Shown in pieces: positions 8,580 to 16,443 of a stretch of DNA of 50,749 bases (positions are counted from its first letter, which is position 1; each line of letters begins with the position of its first letter). The position numbers were made by a program, and so were the translations under genes. The notes under the pieces were generated by a model. That model saw only the letters and a program-made list of their open reading frames with translations. It was not told where the DNA came from and made no database searches. The stretch covers positions 1-50,749 of the forward strand of contig DHGP01000027.1 of assembly GCA_002402825.1 (NCBI GenBank). Reading direction: 5' to 3'. The stretch comes from Firmicutes bacterium UBA4795 (GTDB lineage Bacteria > Bacillota > Desulfotomaculia > Desulfotomaculales > Nap2-2B).

Positions 8580-9485
8580 TTATAAACAGGGACGACCAAA
8601 GCTTAAAATTGCTTCCCGAACTAACTTTGCTCCCAAAGCAGCAGTACGGGCGGTTGGATCGCTTAAAGGGTTAATTTCAACCAGGTCCATACCCACGACC
8701 TGCTGGGCCCCCATGAGGTGCAGCGCCTGAATTAATTCCTGTGGCGTACAGCCTCCCGGCTCAGGAGTGCCTACCCCCGGCGCGTAAGCCGGGTCACATA
8801 CATCTATGTCTAAAGTGATGTATACGGGCCGTCCCCGTAAGGAGGAATTTACTTTTTTAAAAGGCTCTTTTACCTCAAAAGGAAAAAAATTAGTTTCTTT
8901 TTGGGCAAAAATAAATTCTTCTTTTGTTCCAGAACGAATCCCAAATTGAAATAAATTTTTTCCCCCAATTATTTCCGTTATCCGGCGCATTACGGTCGCG
9001 TGGGAAAAATTATCTCCCAGGTAAACATCCCGTAAATCAGCGTGGGCATCAAACTGCAACACCGTAAGATCAGGGTATAGTCGCGCTACTGCCTCCACCG
9101 CCGGTAAAGTAATTAAATGTTCCCCTCCTAAAAAAAGGGGGAACTTACCTTCCTTTAAAAGGCTGTTTATGACCACTTGAATCCGCCGGAAACACTCTTT
9201 TAACTGACCCGGCGGTAAAATTATATTTCCTACGTCACAATAAACGTAATCAATTAAATCCCGGTCTAAGTAAGGACTATAAGTTTCCAGCCCCTCGCTT
9301 TGGAGGCGGATTTCTTGCGGCCCAAAGCGGGTACCCGGTCTAAAACTAACGGTGCAATCCAGGGGAATTCCTAAAATAACCAGGGCAGCTGAAGAATAAT
9401 CTTCGGTACTGCCTATAAAACCGGTGCTTTTGATTATTAGCCCTTCTTTAATATAAGCAAAATTTTTATTATTTTTAAGTTCCAT
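8580..9485 (-). CDS. speB: Agmatinase
   Basis: A 301-residue ureohydrolase that splits agmatine to putrescine and urea. Manganese-binding motifs are GGEHLITLP, FDAHADLRD and TLDIDVCDPAYAPGVGTPEPGG. It is the last gene of the pdaD-speE-speB cluster, 106 bp after speE, and converges with the Lon-like gene. Agmatinase rather than arginase is favoured by the neighbouring arginine decarboxylase. The ATG has only a weak ribosome site (GTGAG). Confidence 0.93.
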   Translation of the reverse strand: MELKNNKNFAYIKEGLIIKSTGFIGSTEDYSSAALVILGIPLDCTVSFRPGTRFGPQEIRLQSEGLETYSPYLDRDLIDYVYCDVGNIILPPGQLKECFRRIQVVINSLLKEGKFPLFLGGEHLITLPAVEAVARLYPDLTVLQFDAHADLRDVYLGDNFSHATVMRRITEIIGGKNLFQFGIRSGTKEEFIFAQKETNFFPFEVKEPFKKVNSSLRGRPVYITLDIDVCDPAYAPGVGTPEPGGCTPQELIQALHLMGAQQVVGMDLVEINPLSDPTARTAALGAKLVREAILSFGRPCL

Positions 9486-9591
9486 AGCTCACTTTTTTAT
9501 AGTTATTTTTAGTTTAAGTCTTAAATTTTTTCCGGTAATTTATCCCTCATCACCGCCGTGCTAAGCAATGCTAATTTGACCACCATACTTT

Positions 9592-10419
9592 TTATTCAGT
9601 CAAAGCGGCTACGAATGGGGGTAAAGTAAACGCCGCCTTATGAACCTCTAAACTATAGTATTTAGTATTTAAAGAAGCTAAAATCCGTTTATTTACCTTT
9701 AACGGGTTATACTTTTTACTGCCTAAAATAAAGGTCCATAAACCGCCCGGATAAGAAGGAATATTGGCCAGATATAAACGGGTTAAAGAGAAAATTTTTG
9801 CCACTTCCCGGTAAACGTGTCTGATTAAATCACGGTTAAAAAAAGGGGACTCGGTTTGGGCCACAAACAAACCATCTTCAGTCAAGGCTTCAGCTACCTT
9901 CTGGTAAAAAGCAGCTTCAAACAGTCCGGTGGCTGCTCCTATAGGATCAGTGGAGTCAATAATAATAACTTCGTAAGCATTTTTATTCTTCTCCACATGG
10001 CTGATTCCATCGTCAACAATTATTTCCACCCGGGGGTCAGTCAAGCCACAACTTATTTCAGGTAAAAATTTACGCGCGGCTTCAATTACCCGTCCGTCAA
10101 TTTCCACTAAAACGGTTTTTTCTACCTCCTGGTGCTTGACAACCTCTCGAACAGTACCCCCGTCACCTCCGCCAATAACCAGTACCCGTCGAGGTGCAGG
10201 ATGGGTATGTAAGCTCACGTGAACAATCATTTCGTGATAAACAAATTCGTCCGCAATCGTAGTCTGGATAATATCATCCAGAACCAGCATTCGCCCAAAA
10301 GGAACGGTATTATACACGGCCAGCTCTTGGTAAGGCGTTTTTTCCTGATGAAGTATCTCCGTTACCCGGCAACTTAAGGCCATATCCTTTGTTTGTAATT
10401 CGGTAAACCAGGAATTCAT
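9592..10419 (-). CDS. speE: Polyamine aminopropyltransferase (spermidine synthase)
   Basis: A 275-residue protein that moves an aminopropyl group from decarboxylated SAM to putrescine. The N-terminal beta domain contains LDDIIQTT; the Rossmann domain has VIGGGDGGTVREVVKH, the acidic VEID loop and IIDSTDPIGAATGLF with the catalytic Asp. ATG follows a GGGAGGAGG site. It sits 15 bp after pdaD. SAM decarboxylase (speD) is not in the window and must be encoded elsewhere. Confidence 0.95.
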   Translation of the reverse strand: MNSWFTELQTKDMALSCRVTEILHQEKTPYQELAVYNTVPFGRMLVLDDIIQTTIADEFVYHEMIVHVSLHTHPAPRRVLVIGGGDGGTVREVVKHQEVEKTVLVEIDGRVIEAARKFLPEISCGLTDPRVEIIVDDGISHVEKNKNAYEVIIIDSTDPIGAATGLFEAAFYQKVAEALTEDGLFVAQTESPFFNRDLIRHVYREVAKIFSLTRLYLANIPSYPGGLWTFILGSKKYNPLKVNKRILASLNTKYYSLEVHKAAFTLPPFVAALTE

Positions 10420-10434
10420 TTCTACCCTCCTCCC

Positions 10435-10893
10435 TTAATACCACATGGGCACGGCGGCCAAGGAACATCCGATTTTTTCTATTTGGTGCGTACAAGAAAC
10501 GATCATTATTTCAGAAAGAGACATATCACGCGCCGCAAAAGCTTCCTGCAGCATATTTTCTACCTTTTGACGGGCCTCTTCTTCCAGACATTTATTAGCA
10601 TATTCCATGATAAGGCCAAAAGTATCCTTGGAAAAGCCCACGCCAACGGCCGCAGAAATAATTTCGCCCGGTACATCACTGACGATATACCCGTACGCGG
10701 TAGGCACCAGCGATCCTGGTGGAATAGAAAGACCGGGGTCATAAACTGTCCCTGGCGGCAAGATACTGGACACCCGAATTATATTGACATTCCCAATTCG
10801 AGCCTTTAAGAGAGCATTATCAAAAGCCGTTAAATGATTTTTTCCTTCGGCGGCTGCACAGGTTAAAAAAAACTTTTTTGGGGTTGGCAGCAC
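10435..10893 (-). CDS. pdaD: Pyruvoyl-dependent arginine decarboxylase
   Basis: A 152-residue proenzyme that self-cleaves to create a pyruvoyl cofactor. The expected cleavage site is Ser42-Ser43 (IIRVSSILPPG), as in archaeal PdaD. Other family features are GSLVPTAYG and the conserved glutamate in FGLIMEY. It makes agmatine from arginine and is first in the polyamine operon with speE and speB. Start GTG has an AAAGGAAGGTG site upstream. This archaeal-type enzyme replaces the PLP-dependent SpeA. Confidence 0.93.
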   Translation of the reverse strand: MLPTPKKFFLTCAAAEGKNHLTAFDNALLKARIGNVNIIRVSSILPPGTVYDPGLSIPPGSLVPTAYGYIVSDVPGEIISAAVGVGFSKDTFGLIMEYANKCLEEEARQKVENMLQEAFAARDMSLSEIMIVSCTHQIEKIGCSLAAVPMWY

Positions 10894-10937
10894 TTAATTA
10901 TTCACCTTCCTTTAACTTTCAAGCAAAAAACACCACC

Positions 10938-10943
10938 ATTATA
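10938..10943 (-). promoter_or_regulatory. Possible -10 box of the pdaD operon
   Basis: TATAAT on the minus strand, about 45 bp before the pdaD start. The matching -35 region is T-rich and poor, so this is a tentative promoter. Confidence 0.35.
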
Positions 10944-10977
10944 CCAAAAAGCAAATCAAAAAATAAACAGTTAAATG

Positions 10978-11874
10978 CTATTTTTGATTTAAATTAAGGT
11001 TATTAATGTTTTTGCTTTGGCTACTTAAAGCTTGCCGGTAAATTTCCTGGTAAATCAGGGCATCTTCTGCCTGGCGTCCTCCTGATTCACAAATAACCAC
11101 GGCCTTTATATTTCTGACTACCAATAATTCCGCCAAAGGCTTGAAATCTGGACCAAGCTTTTTATTTAAGGTTGTCCCGTGCTTTTTTTCTCCTGCCGGC
11201 GTAAATTCCACCGGACTAAAGTGAATGTGCAGGTTCTCAAATATTTGTTTACCTAAGCGTAAGGTCACCAGCTCTAGAACCCGGGCAAAATCATTTTGTC
11301 TTACCATCCCCCCGCCGGTAACAGCGTGCAAATGACCAAAGTCAAGAACCGGGACAATGCGGGGGGCAAAAGTACATAAAGCAAGAATTTCATCCAAATT
11401 ACCCAATTGGGCGCGTTTACCCGCTGTTTCGGGGGCAAGCAAAACATCAGCCAAACCCATCTCATCGGCTTCCTCACGAAGTGCTTTTAAAAAAGTACCG
11501 GCTCTTTGCAGTATAACTGCTCTATCTATACCTGCTCCTGTACCGGGGTGAAATACCGTAAGCCGTGCTCCCATCCAGTGGGCAGCCCTCATGGCATCAA
11601 GGATATACCTCCGGGTATTTTCTCTTAACCTGGCGTCTGCTGTTCCAAGGGTTATATAATAAGGGGCGTGAATACTTAAAGTAATCTCGTTTTCCCGCGC
11701 CAACTCCCCCAAGCGCCGGGCATTCTCTTCGTTAATCCGGACCCCGCGCCCCCCCTGGTACTCATAGGCCTGTAATTTTAAATTCTTAAGCCAGCCCGGC
11801 ACATCCCCCACCTTTTTAAAACCCGAAGCGTAAAAAGACGGAGAGTTGCCGGCCGGGCCAAATTTTACCTTCAT
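10978..11874 (-). CDS. Endonuclease IV-like TIM-barrel protein
   Basis: A 298-residue protein of the xylose isomerase-like/AP endonuclease family 2 fold. Metal-site motifs typical of endonuclease IV are present: SIHAPYYITL, VFHPGTG, LLAPETAGKRAQLG, VLDFGHLHA, NLHIHFSP and the final VICESGG. Endonuclease IV cuts at abasic sites using three zinc ions. Members annotated only as TIM-barrel in Clostridia look the same, so the DNA-repair role is likely but not certain. No clear ribosome site precedes the ATG. The C-terminus (about the last 18 residues) is Asn/Lys/Ser-rich and not conserved in type. Confidence 0.8.
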   Translation of the reverse strand: MKVKFGPAGNSPSFYASGFKKVGDVPGWLKNLKLQAYEYQGGRGVRINEENARRLGELARENEITLSIHAPYYITLGTADARLRENTRRYILDAMRAAHWMGARLTVFHPGTGAGIDRAVILQRAGTFLKALREEADEMGLADVLLAPETAGKRAQLGNLDEILALCTFAPRIVPVLDFGHLHAVTGGGMVRQNDFARVLELVTLRLGKQIFENLHIHFSPVEFTPAGEKKHGTTLNKKLGPDFKPLAELLVVRNIKAVVICESGGRQAEDALIYQEIYRQALSSQSKNINNLNLNQK

Positions 11875-12078
11875 TACTTATTTTTACTTCTACTTTTAAG
11901 ATTACTATTCTATTACGCTATTATTCGCTTTTTTTAGTTTATTTCCTCTTAAAAATTCCAATTTCCTAGTCATAATTTAACTTTTAAAGAATAGTACCTA
12001 ACGCATATTTTCCTTTAGTTGGGGTTATGCTAAAAAAAGATTAAAATCTTTAAAATCTAAGGAGGTAAAAAATTAATT

Positions 12079-12591
12079 ATGTACCAGTATAATCAAATAC
12101 AACAACAGATTCAACGGCTACGGGATGAAGCAAACACTATTAGTAATCTGGCCAGTCAACTTCAACAAACAGAAATGAACAACAGTTCACAACTCCAGCA
12201 ATTACAACAAAAAGAGGTTAATGCTTCCCAACAGCTCCAGCGTCTTCAGTACATAGCCAACCAGTTGCACCAAGATATAAACCAAATTAACAGTCTGGCT
12301 CAACAAATGTCGCCTACTTTTTACCAAGCCTCTTCCCCTCAAACCCAAGGAGCATTTTTTAATCCTCCCCAATACGGTGGATTTGGCCCAGGCGCAAATC
12401 AACCGGGATGGTCAACCCAGCCCGGCGGTGGCCTTGCAGGAGGAGGACAGTTTTCCACCGCACCGGCCCAATCACCCCAGGCAACCCAATATGAGGCCGG
12501 CCGTTATGGCGGGTATAGTCCCTACGGGGGCCAGGTAACGCCTGGCGGCTCCTGGGGGAATCTTGGCCAAACAGGAACTCCCGGACAGTAA
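12079..12591 (+). CDS. Gln-rich coiled-coil protein with Gly/Pro tail, unknown function
   Basis: I do not recognise a family. Residues 1-75 are almost all polar with regularly spaced Leu/Ile and many Gln (for example QQIQRLRDEAN and SSQLQQLQQKE), typical of an amphipathic coiled coil. Residues 76-170 are Gly, Pro, Gln, Tyr and Ser rich and probably disordered. No signal peptide or membrane segment is present. A strong AAGGAGGT site lies 12 bases before the ATG. It resembles the low-complexity coiled-coil small proteins of spore-forming Clostridia, but that is only an inference. Confidence 0.75.
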   Translation: MYQYNQIQQQIQRLRDEANTISNLASQLQQTEMNNSSQLQQLQQKEVNASQQLQRLQYIANQLHQDINQINSLAQQMSPTFYQASSPQTQGAFFNPPQYGGFGPGANQPGWSTQPGGGLAGGGQFSTAPAQSPQATQYEAGRYGGYSPYGGQVTPGGSWGNLGQTGTPGQ

Positions 12592-12643
12592 GGCACCAAA
12601 CAAAAATTCACTGATTTAAAAAAGCAACTGTTTTTAAGGGATT

Positions 12644-12702
12644 AAGCAAGCCATTCGTTTTTAAGTTTTAGTTATAGTTAAACGAGTGGCTTTGCTTTTT
12701 TA
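12644..12702 (+). terminator. Rho-independent terminator after the Gln-rich gene
   Basis: Arms AAGCAAGCCATTCGTTT and AAACGAGTGGCTTTGCTT pair with one bulge and one G-T pair, and the stem is followed by a T run. It sits about 50 bp after the stop codon. Confidence 0.75.
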
Positions 12703-12710
12703 AGCTTCGA

Positions 12711-12732
12711 GCAGGCAGGATGCCTGCCCTAC
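12711..12732. repeat. Family B palindrome (intergenic)
   Basis: GCAGGCAGGATGCCTGCC followed by CTAC. Arms GCAGGCA/TGCCTGC flank GGA. The same unit lies inside two coding genes at 18636-18660 and 24338-24363. Confidence 0.85.
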
Positions 12733-12771
12733 AAGGGCTATTTTCAGTTATATTTAGACAATAAATACCTC

Positions 12772-12800
12772 TTAACATTTCCTTCATACTTAACTATAAT
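12772..12800 (+). promoter_or_regulatory. Sigma-A type promoter
   Basis: TTAACA (12772-12777), 17 bases, TATAAT (12795-12800), with the gene start 31 bp further on. Spacing and boxes are near consensus. Confidence 0.7.
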
Positions 12801-12831
12801 AATACTGTAAAGGTTAATAATGGAGGTGTAA

Positions 12832-13077
12832 ATGGTGGTAAAAGTTTTTCGGGAGGGAGCATCATATAATCACCGGGAGGTTTTAGAAACGCTAATAGAA
12901 TTTTCTGCTTTCAAAGACCGCGTGGAAAAAAAATTTAAGGACCTGGCTAAAGAGTTAGAGGGAAAAGCTAACGAACATGACCTATGGGTAAACCTTTATT
13001 TGGTTTCAATTGACTACGCCGAAGAACAAAATAATAAAAAGCAAAAACAAGAGTTAGTAAGCCAAAAAGCTTCTTAA
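12832..13077 (+). CDS. Small acidic/lysine-rich hypothetical protein
   Basis: Eighty-one residues, family not recognised. The sequence is charged and helical (EFSAFKDRVEKKFKDLAKEL) with no Cys, signal peptide or membrane segment. The C-terminus is rich in Asn, Lys and Gln. A near-consensus promoter and a TGGAGGTG ribosome site support expression. The next gene is tRNA-Ala, which has its own promoter. Confidence 0.75.
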   Translation: MVVKVFREGASYNHREVLETLIEFSAFKDRVEKKFKDLAKELEGKANEHDLWVNLYLVSIDYAEEQNNKKQKQELVSQKAS

Positions 13078-13122
13078 AAAACACTCCTGAAGAAGCAGCT
13101 TTTTATCCTGCTTAAAAAGAGG

Positions 13123-13151
13123 TTGTTTTTACAAAAATGATATGCTAGAAT
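13123..13151 (+). promoter_or_regulatory. tRNA-Ala promoter
   Basis: TTGTTT (13123-13128), 17 bases, TAGAAT (13146-13151), ending 11 bp before the tRNA. Confidence 0.6.
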
Positions 13152-13162
13152 GTAATAAAAGT

Positions 13163-13238
13163 GGGCGTGTAGCTCAGCCGGGAGAGCGTCTGGTTCGCAT
13201 TCAGAAGGTCGTGGGTTCGAGTCCCATCACGTCCACCA
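13163..13238 (+). tRNA. tRNA-Ala (anticodon CGC)
   Basis: Acceptor arms GGGCGTG and CACGTCC pair, with discriminator A and an encoded CCA. The anticodon loop is TTCGCAT between TCTGG and TCAGA, giving CGC, which reads Ala codon GCG. The T-arm GTGGG-TTCGAGT-CCCAT is standard. Confidence 0.95.
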
Positions 13239-13256
13239 TTTTATTTTTTATTTAAT

Positions 13257-13790
13257 TTAATAAAATTTTCCCTGCCAGATAAAGAGGCTGGTTTTTTTAT
13301 TTTTAACCAGGTAAATAAACATTATCAAAAGAATTATAAATCCGGTTATCTCCGGTACAAAAACTTGAGGGTTAAATTTTAACTGGCTAAGCCACTGGTA
13401 AAACCAAACCCAAAAAGTATCTCCCCGATGATAGGGAAAAATAATACCATAAGCCGGCCAAAAGAGTACTTTCGGTTCTAACCATATCTGGTCTAAAATT
13501 AAGTGTCCGGCAGTACAGGCACTTAAAAGAAGGAGGTTGTTTTTCTTACGCCGGGCAAAATAAAGACCAGCAATAAAAAGTAAAATAGTAAAAAATAAAG
13601 TATGGGCAAAAGCCCGGCCATCACCCAGATTATACCTTAAAAGTATTAAGCCTAAAGGTTTATCAATAACATCCGGTAAAATTGACCCTAAAAATGCCAG
13701 CCGGTAGTCAAGATGTTTTTCTTTAAATATGATTTTATTTAACAACCACAAGAAACCTAACGTAGTTCCGGTATGACCAAAAAAGAGCAT
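13257..13790 (-). CDS. YdjM/DUF457-type membrane-bound metal-dependent hydrolase
   Basis: A 177-residue integral membrane protein of the PF04307 family. Family marks are the N-terminal GHTGTTLGFLW, the GSILPDVIDKPLG motif, AHTLFFTILLF and HLILDQIW, giving His and Asp residues likely to bind metal. Four or more membrane helices are visible. The cellular role of the family is poorly known. The 3' end is 19 bp from tRNA-Ala, which is transcribed toward it. Confidence 0.85.
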   Translation of the reverse strand: MLFFGHTGTTLGFLWLLNKIIFKEKHLDYRLAFLGSILPDVIDKPLGLILLRYNLGDGRAFAHTLFFTILLFIAGLYFARRKKNNLLLLSACTAGHLILDQIWLEPKVLFWPAYGIIFPYHRGDTFWVWFYQWLSQLKFNPQVFVPEITGFIILLIMFIYLVKNKKTSLFIWQGKFY

Positions 13791-13841
13791 TTATTTTTAT
13801 TACTTTCACTTTATTTTTTTAATTATAACCAATTTTAAACA

Positions 13842-13871
13842 TTGACAACAAGGATAAAATAAAAATAAATT
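13842..13871 (+). promoter_or_regulatory. Promoter of the ferredoxin gene
   Basis: A perfect -35 TTGACA (13842-13847), 18 bases, then TAAATT (13866-13871). The -10 is imperfect. The gene starts about 49 bp later. Confidence 0.5.
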
Positions 13872-13919
13872 ATATTTACTAAGCGGTCAGCTAAAACAAA
13901 GAAAGGGGAAAAACATTAA

Positions 13920-14087
13920 ATGGCAATGATTATTGAAGAAGAGTGTGTTGGTTGTGGTTTATGTGTTGATGTTTGTCCGGTAGAGGCAATTACTTTAAAC
14001 GAAGTAGCCCATATTGACCCTGAAATATGTACAAAATGCGGCAGTTGTATTGAAGAATGTCCGAACGGAGCCATAAAAGAATCTTAA
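13920..14087 (+). CDS. Small 2[4Fe-4S] ferredoxin
   Basis: A 55-residue bacterial-type ferredoxin. Both cluster motifs are complete: CVGCGLCVDVCP and CTKCGSCIEECP. It is a low-potential cytosolic electron carrier. A GAAAGGGG ribosome site is just upstream and a TTGACA promoter lies before it. Its stop overlaps, tail to tail, the stop codon of the PRC-barrel gene on the other strand (TTAA shared at 14084-14087). Confidence 0.95.
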   Translation: MAMIIEEECVGCGLCVDVCPVEAITLNEVAHIDPEICTKCGSCIEECPNGAIKES

Positions 14088-14320
14088 GCCATCTCTAACT
14101 CTACCAGGACGGCGTCAACTCCGAACTTTTTTATTTTAGTCCAGGGAACAATTACGTCTTTCCCCGCCGGAAAAAACCAAAAACGGCGGCGTCCTTGAAG
14201 CACAATGGCGTGTACGGTACCTGTCTCTAAATCAATTTGGACGTCTTTGACCAGGCCTAATTTGGCCCCGTTAAAAACATTGATAATGTCTCTTTTCGCC
14301 AATTCCGAAATCCTAAACAT
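14084..14320 (-). CDS. YlmC/YmxH-family PRC-barrel protein
   Basis: A 78-residue PRC-barrel protein: MFRISELAKRDIINVFNGAKLG, then VKDVQIDLETG and VPWTKIKKFGVDAVLV. B. subtilis YlmC and YmxH belong here, and YmxH-type genes are linked with sporulation. I start it at 14320 because the AAAGGAGAGGTGG ribosome site lies between an upstream in-frame ATG (14347) and this one. A hairpin covers that ribosome site, so translation may be controlled. It lies 70 bp downstream of the DUF421 gene. Confidence 0.88.
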   Translation of the reverse strand: MFRISELAKRDIINVFNGAKLGLVKDVQIDLETGTVHAIVLQGRRRFWFFPAGKDVIVPWTKIKKFGVDAVLVELEMA

Positions 14321-14325
14321 AAAAT

Positions 14326-14374
14326 GAACCACCTCTCCTTTTAACATAATATGTGCGTTAAGTTGAGGTGGTTC
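14326..14374 (-). promoter_or_regulatory. Hairpin that can mask the ymxH-like ribosome site
   Basis: In the transcript, GAACCACCTC (14374-14365) is exactly complementary to GAGGTGGTTC (14335-14326), which carries most of the Shine-Dalgarno sequence, five bases before the start codon. Loop is 29 bases. No T run follows, so a terminator is less likely than a translational mask. Confidence 0.5.
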
Positions 14375-14390
14375 CTGTAATTATACCTCA

Positions 14391-15128
14391 CTACTGGGGT
14401 ATTTTCCCAGGTAGTTTATCCGTTATATCAGTTACATGAGCCATTGTATCCTGCCTTTTATCTACATAAAGTTTTCCTTCGGTATCTAAACTGGCGTACA
14501 TAACCTCCTGGATTGATTTTATTCCTTGTTTTTCTAGTTCCTGATAAAGCCATTCCTCAGTCAGGTTATTTTGTTTTAAGTTTTGTTGGATGACTACCCC
14601 GTCAATAATCATTTCACTGGGGATGCCCTGATACCTGGTCGGTAATTGCAGGTCCTGCGGTGTTAGGGGCTGTTTTTGGCTTTTCAAAAGTACGCTTAGC
14701 TTACCATTGGGCTCAAGGACTGCAAATTCAACATCCGCAATATTAAAAACACCTTTATCCCGCAACTGCATGGTTAAATCGTCCATATGATAAATGAGCT
14801 TGCGCATATTATCTTCTAAAATCTTTCCGTTATGAATTATAACTGTTGGCTCTCCTTCTAAAAGTTTGCGCGCGGGCCGGTATTTCATGGCTAAATACTC
14901 CGCACCAACGGTCAGTAAACCAAATAAAAGCAACCCAAAGACATAATACCAGCCGTTTTCTTTAAGGTCAGTAACCGCGGCTGCACCGATGGAGCCAATA
15001 ACAATGGCGTTGATAAAATCACTAACCGTTAACTGACCTACCTGGGTTTTACCCACCAGCCGTGTAACCAACAGGGTTATAATAAAAACCCCTATACCAC
15101 GAATTAATATTTCTAAAAACGGATTCAC
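14391..15128 (-). CDS. DUF421 (YetF-like) membrane protein
   Basis: A 245-residue protein of the DUF421/YetF family. Three membrane segments in the first 80 residues include the family motif LVGKTQVGQLTVSDFINAIVIGSIGA. The C-terminal soluble domain contains EGEPTVIIHNGKI and NIADVEFAVLEPNGKLSVLLK. The family is common in spore formers, in membranes of cell or spore, with unknown biochemical role. Start GTG follows GGAGG with 8-base spacing. Confidence 0.9.
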   Translation of the reverse strand: MNPFLEILIRGIGVFIITLLVTRLVGKTQVGQLTVSDFINAIVIGSIGAAAVTDLKENGWYYVFGLLLFGLLTVGAEYLAMKYRPARKLLEGEPTVIIHNGKILEDNMRKLIYHMDDLTMQLRDKGVFNIADVEFAVLEPNGKLSVLLKSQKQPLTPQDLQLPTRYQGIPSEMIIDGVVIQQNLKQNNLTEEWLYQELEKQGIKSIQEVMYASLDTEGKLYVDKRQDTMAHVTDITDKLPGKIPQ

Positions 15129-15501
15129 ACCTTAATCCTCCAATAACCTAACTTATACAAAAAGAAAGCATAAAATTTTAGTAACTATTCAAGTAGGCAC
15201 AGAGGTCCAATTGATAGTTTTTAGTGGATAGTTTTGAGTTTTTAGTCTCAACGTTGGTACTTCCTTTTCTGTAAACTAAAAACTGTCAACTTCCTACTAC
15301 TAGAGATCTGCAAGTCTGGCAAAAAAACTTTGTGCCTTTGTGCCTTTGCCCCTATGAACCTGGGTAGTTACAAATTGTAACATACATCGAATAGTGGTTA
15401 TGCACAGATGCATAAGCATAGTTTAGTCTGTTAAAAAATCAGGGGATTTATACCTTAACTGGTGAAAAGCAAATAAGATAGAAAGAAAAACAGGGGCAGG
15501 C
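15129..15501. repeat. Gene-free stretch with imperfect inverted repeat
   Basis: No gene. Arms TTGATAGTTTTTAGT (15211-15225) and ACTAAAAACTGTCAA (15275-15289) pair with one mismatch over a 49-base loop, with a smaller TTGAG/CTCAA hairpin inside. TTTGTGCC is repeated in tandem near 15329-15345. It looks like decayed repeat DNA. Confidence 0.5.
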
Positions 15502-16374
15502 TTATAATTGGGCGGTAATTTGACGCAAGTAAGCCGCAAATTCTTCTTTTAAGTCAGGGTGGTGGACCAGGGCAAAGTCTATCGTAGCCTTAAGGTAACC
15601 CAGTTTATCACCTACATCATAACGTTGTCCCTCAAAGGCCAAGCCATAAACAGGCTGCGTTTGCTTTAGCTCCCTTAAGGCGTCGGTAAGTTGAATTTCC
15701 CCTCCTGCTCCTGGCGGGGTATGGGCTAGAAGTTCAAATATTTGGGGCGTAATAATATATCTTCCCATAATAGCTAACCTGGAAGGTGCGGTTGCCGGGT
15801 CTGGTTTTTCAACCAGGTCATTAACCTGGTAGACCCCGGGCTGGATAAGCCAGGCATCAAGTATACCATATTTATTTACGTCTTGAGCAGGTACTTCCTG
15901 AACGGCCAGAATAGTAGCTTGAACTTGCGTGTATAATGCCAACATTTGCTTTAAACAAGGGGTTTTATGATAAATAAGGTCGTCACCTAATAAAACGGCA
16001 AAGGGTTCTTTACCCACAAACTTCCGAGCGCAAAAAACCGCGTGTCCTAATCCGCGCGGCTCCTTTTGTCGGACGTAATGAATATCTACTAACTCGCCTA
16101 ACTCCCGCACTATTTTTAAAAGGTCATGTTTTCCTTTTTGGGATAAATGTCTTTCTAAATCTGGTGATTGGTCAAAGTAATCTTCAATAGCCCGCTTCCC
16201 GCGGCTGGTAACAACCAGTATATTTTCAAGGCCTGAAGCTACCACTTCTTCAATAATATACTGGATAATGGGCTTATCTACCAGCGGCAGCATTTCTTTG
16301 GGCAAAGACTTGGTAACGGGGAGAAAACGTACCCCCAAGCCTGCAGCAGGAATAACTGCTTTGCGAACTTCCAA
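15502..16374 (-). CDS. galU: UTP-glucose-1-phosphate uridylyltransferase
   Basis: About 290 residues. It makes UDP-glucose from UTP and glucose-1-phosphate. The nucleotide-binding signature is AVIPAAGLGVRFLPVTKSLPK near the N-terminus, then LPLVDKPIIQYIIEE, LLGDDLIYH and GEIQLTDAL. I use TTG at 16374 as start because GGGAGGGG lies six bases before it; a TTG two codons upstream falls in the ribosome site. With galE it supplies sugar nucleotides to the polysaccharide blocks on either side. Confidence 0.95.
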   Translation of the reverse strand: MEVRKAVIPAAGLGVRFLPVTKSLPKEMLPLVDKPIIQYIIEEVVASGLENILVVTSRGKRAIEDYFDQSPDLERHLSQKGKHDLLKIVRELGELVDIHYVRQKEPRGLGHAVFCARKFVGKEPFAVLLGDDLIYHKTPCLKQMLALYTQVQATILAVQEVPAQDVNKYGILDAWLIQPGVYQVNDLVEKPDPATAPSRLAIMGRYIITPQIFELLAHTPPGAGGEIQLTDALRELKQTQPVYGLAFEGQRYDVGDKLGYLKATIDFALVHHPDLKEEFAAYLRQITAQL

Positions 16375-16415
16375 GGACAACCCCTCCCAATTCTCGAAAT
16401 TCGAACTTCGAATAT

Positions 16416-16434
16416 GCAGGCCAGAAGCCTGGCC
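16416..16434. repeat. Family B-like palindrome
   Basis: GCAGGCCAGAAGCCTGGCC-type sequence between galU and the tagO-like gene. A related variant occurs at 24669-24706. Confidence 0.55.
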
Positions 16435-16443
16435 TCCGTTTCC

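Noticed and set aside
12832..13077. Toxin-antitoxin component
   Set aside because: The small charged protein has no partner gene beside it and no recognised toxin or antitoxin motif.
13090..13115. Terminator between the 81-codon gene and tRNA-Ala
   Set aside because: AAGCAG/CTGCTT is only six base pairs and is not followed by a T run.
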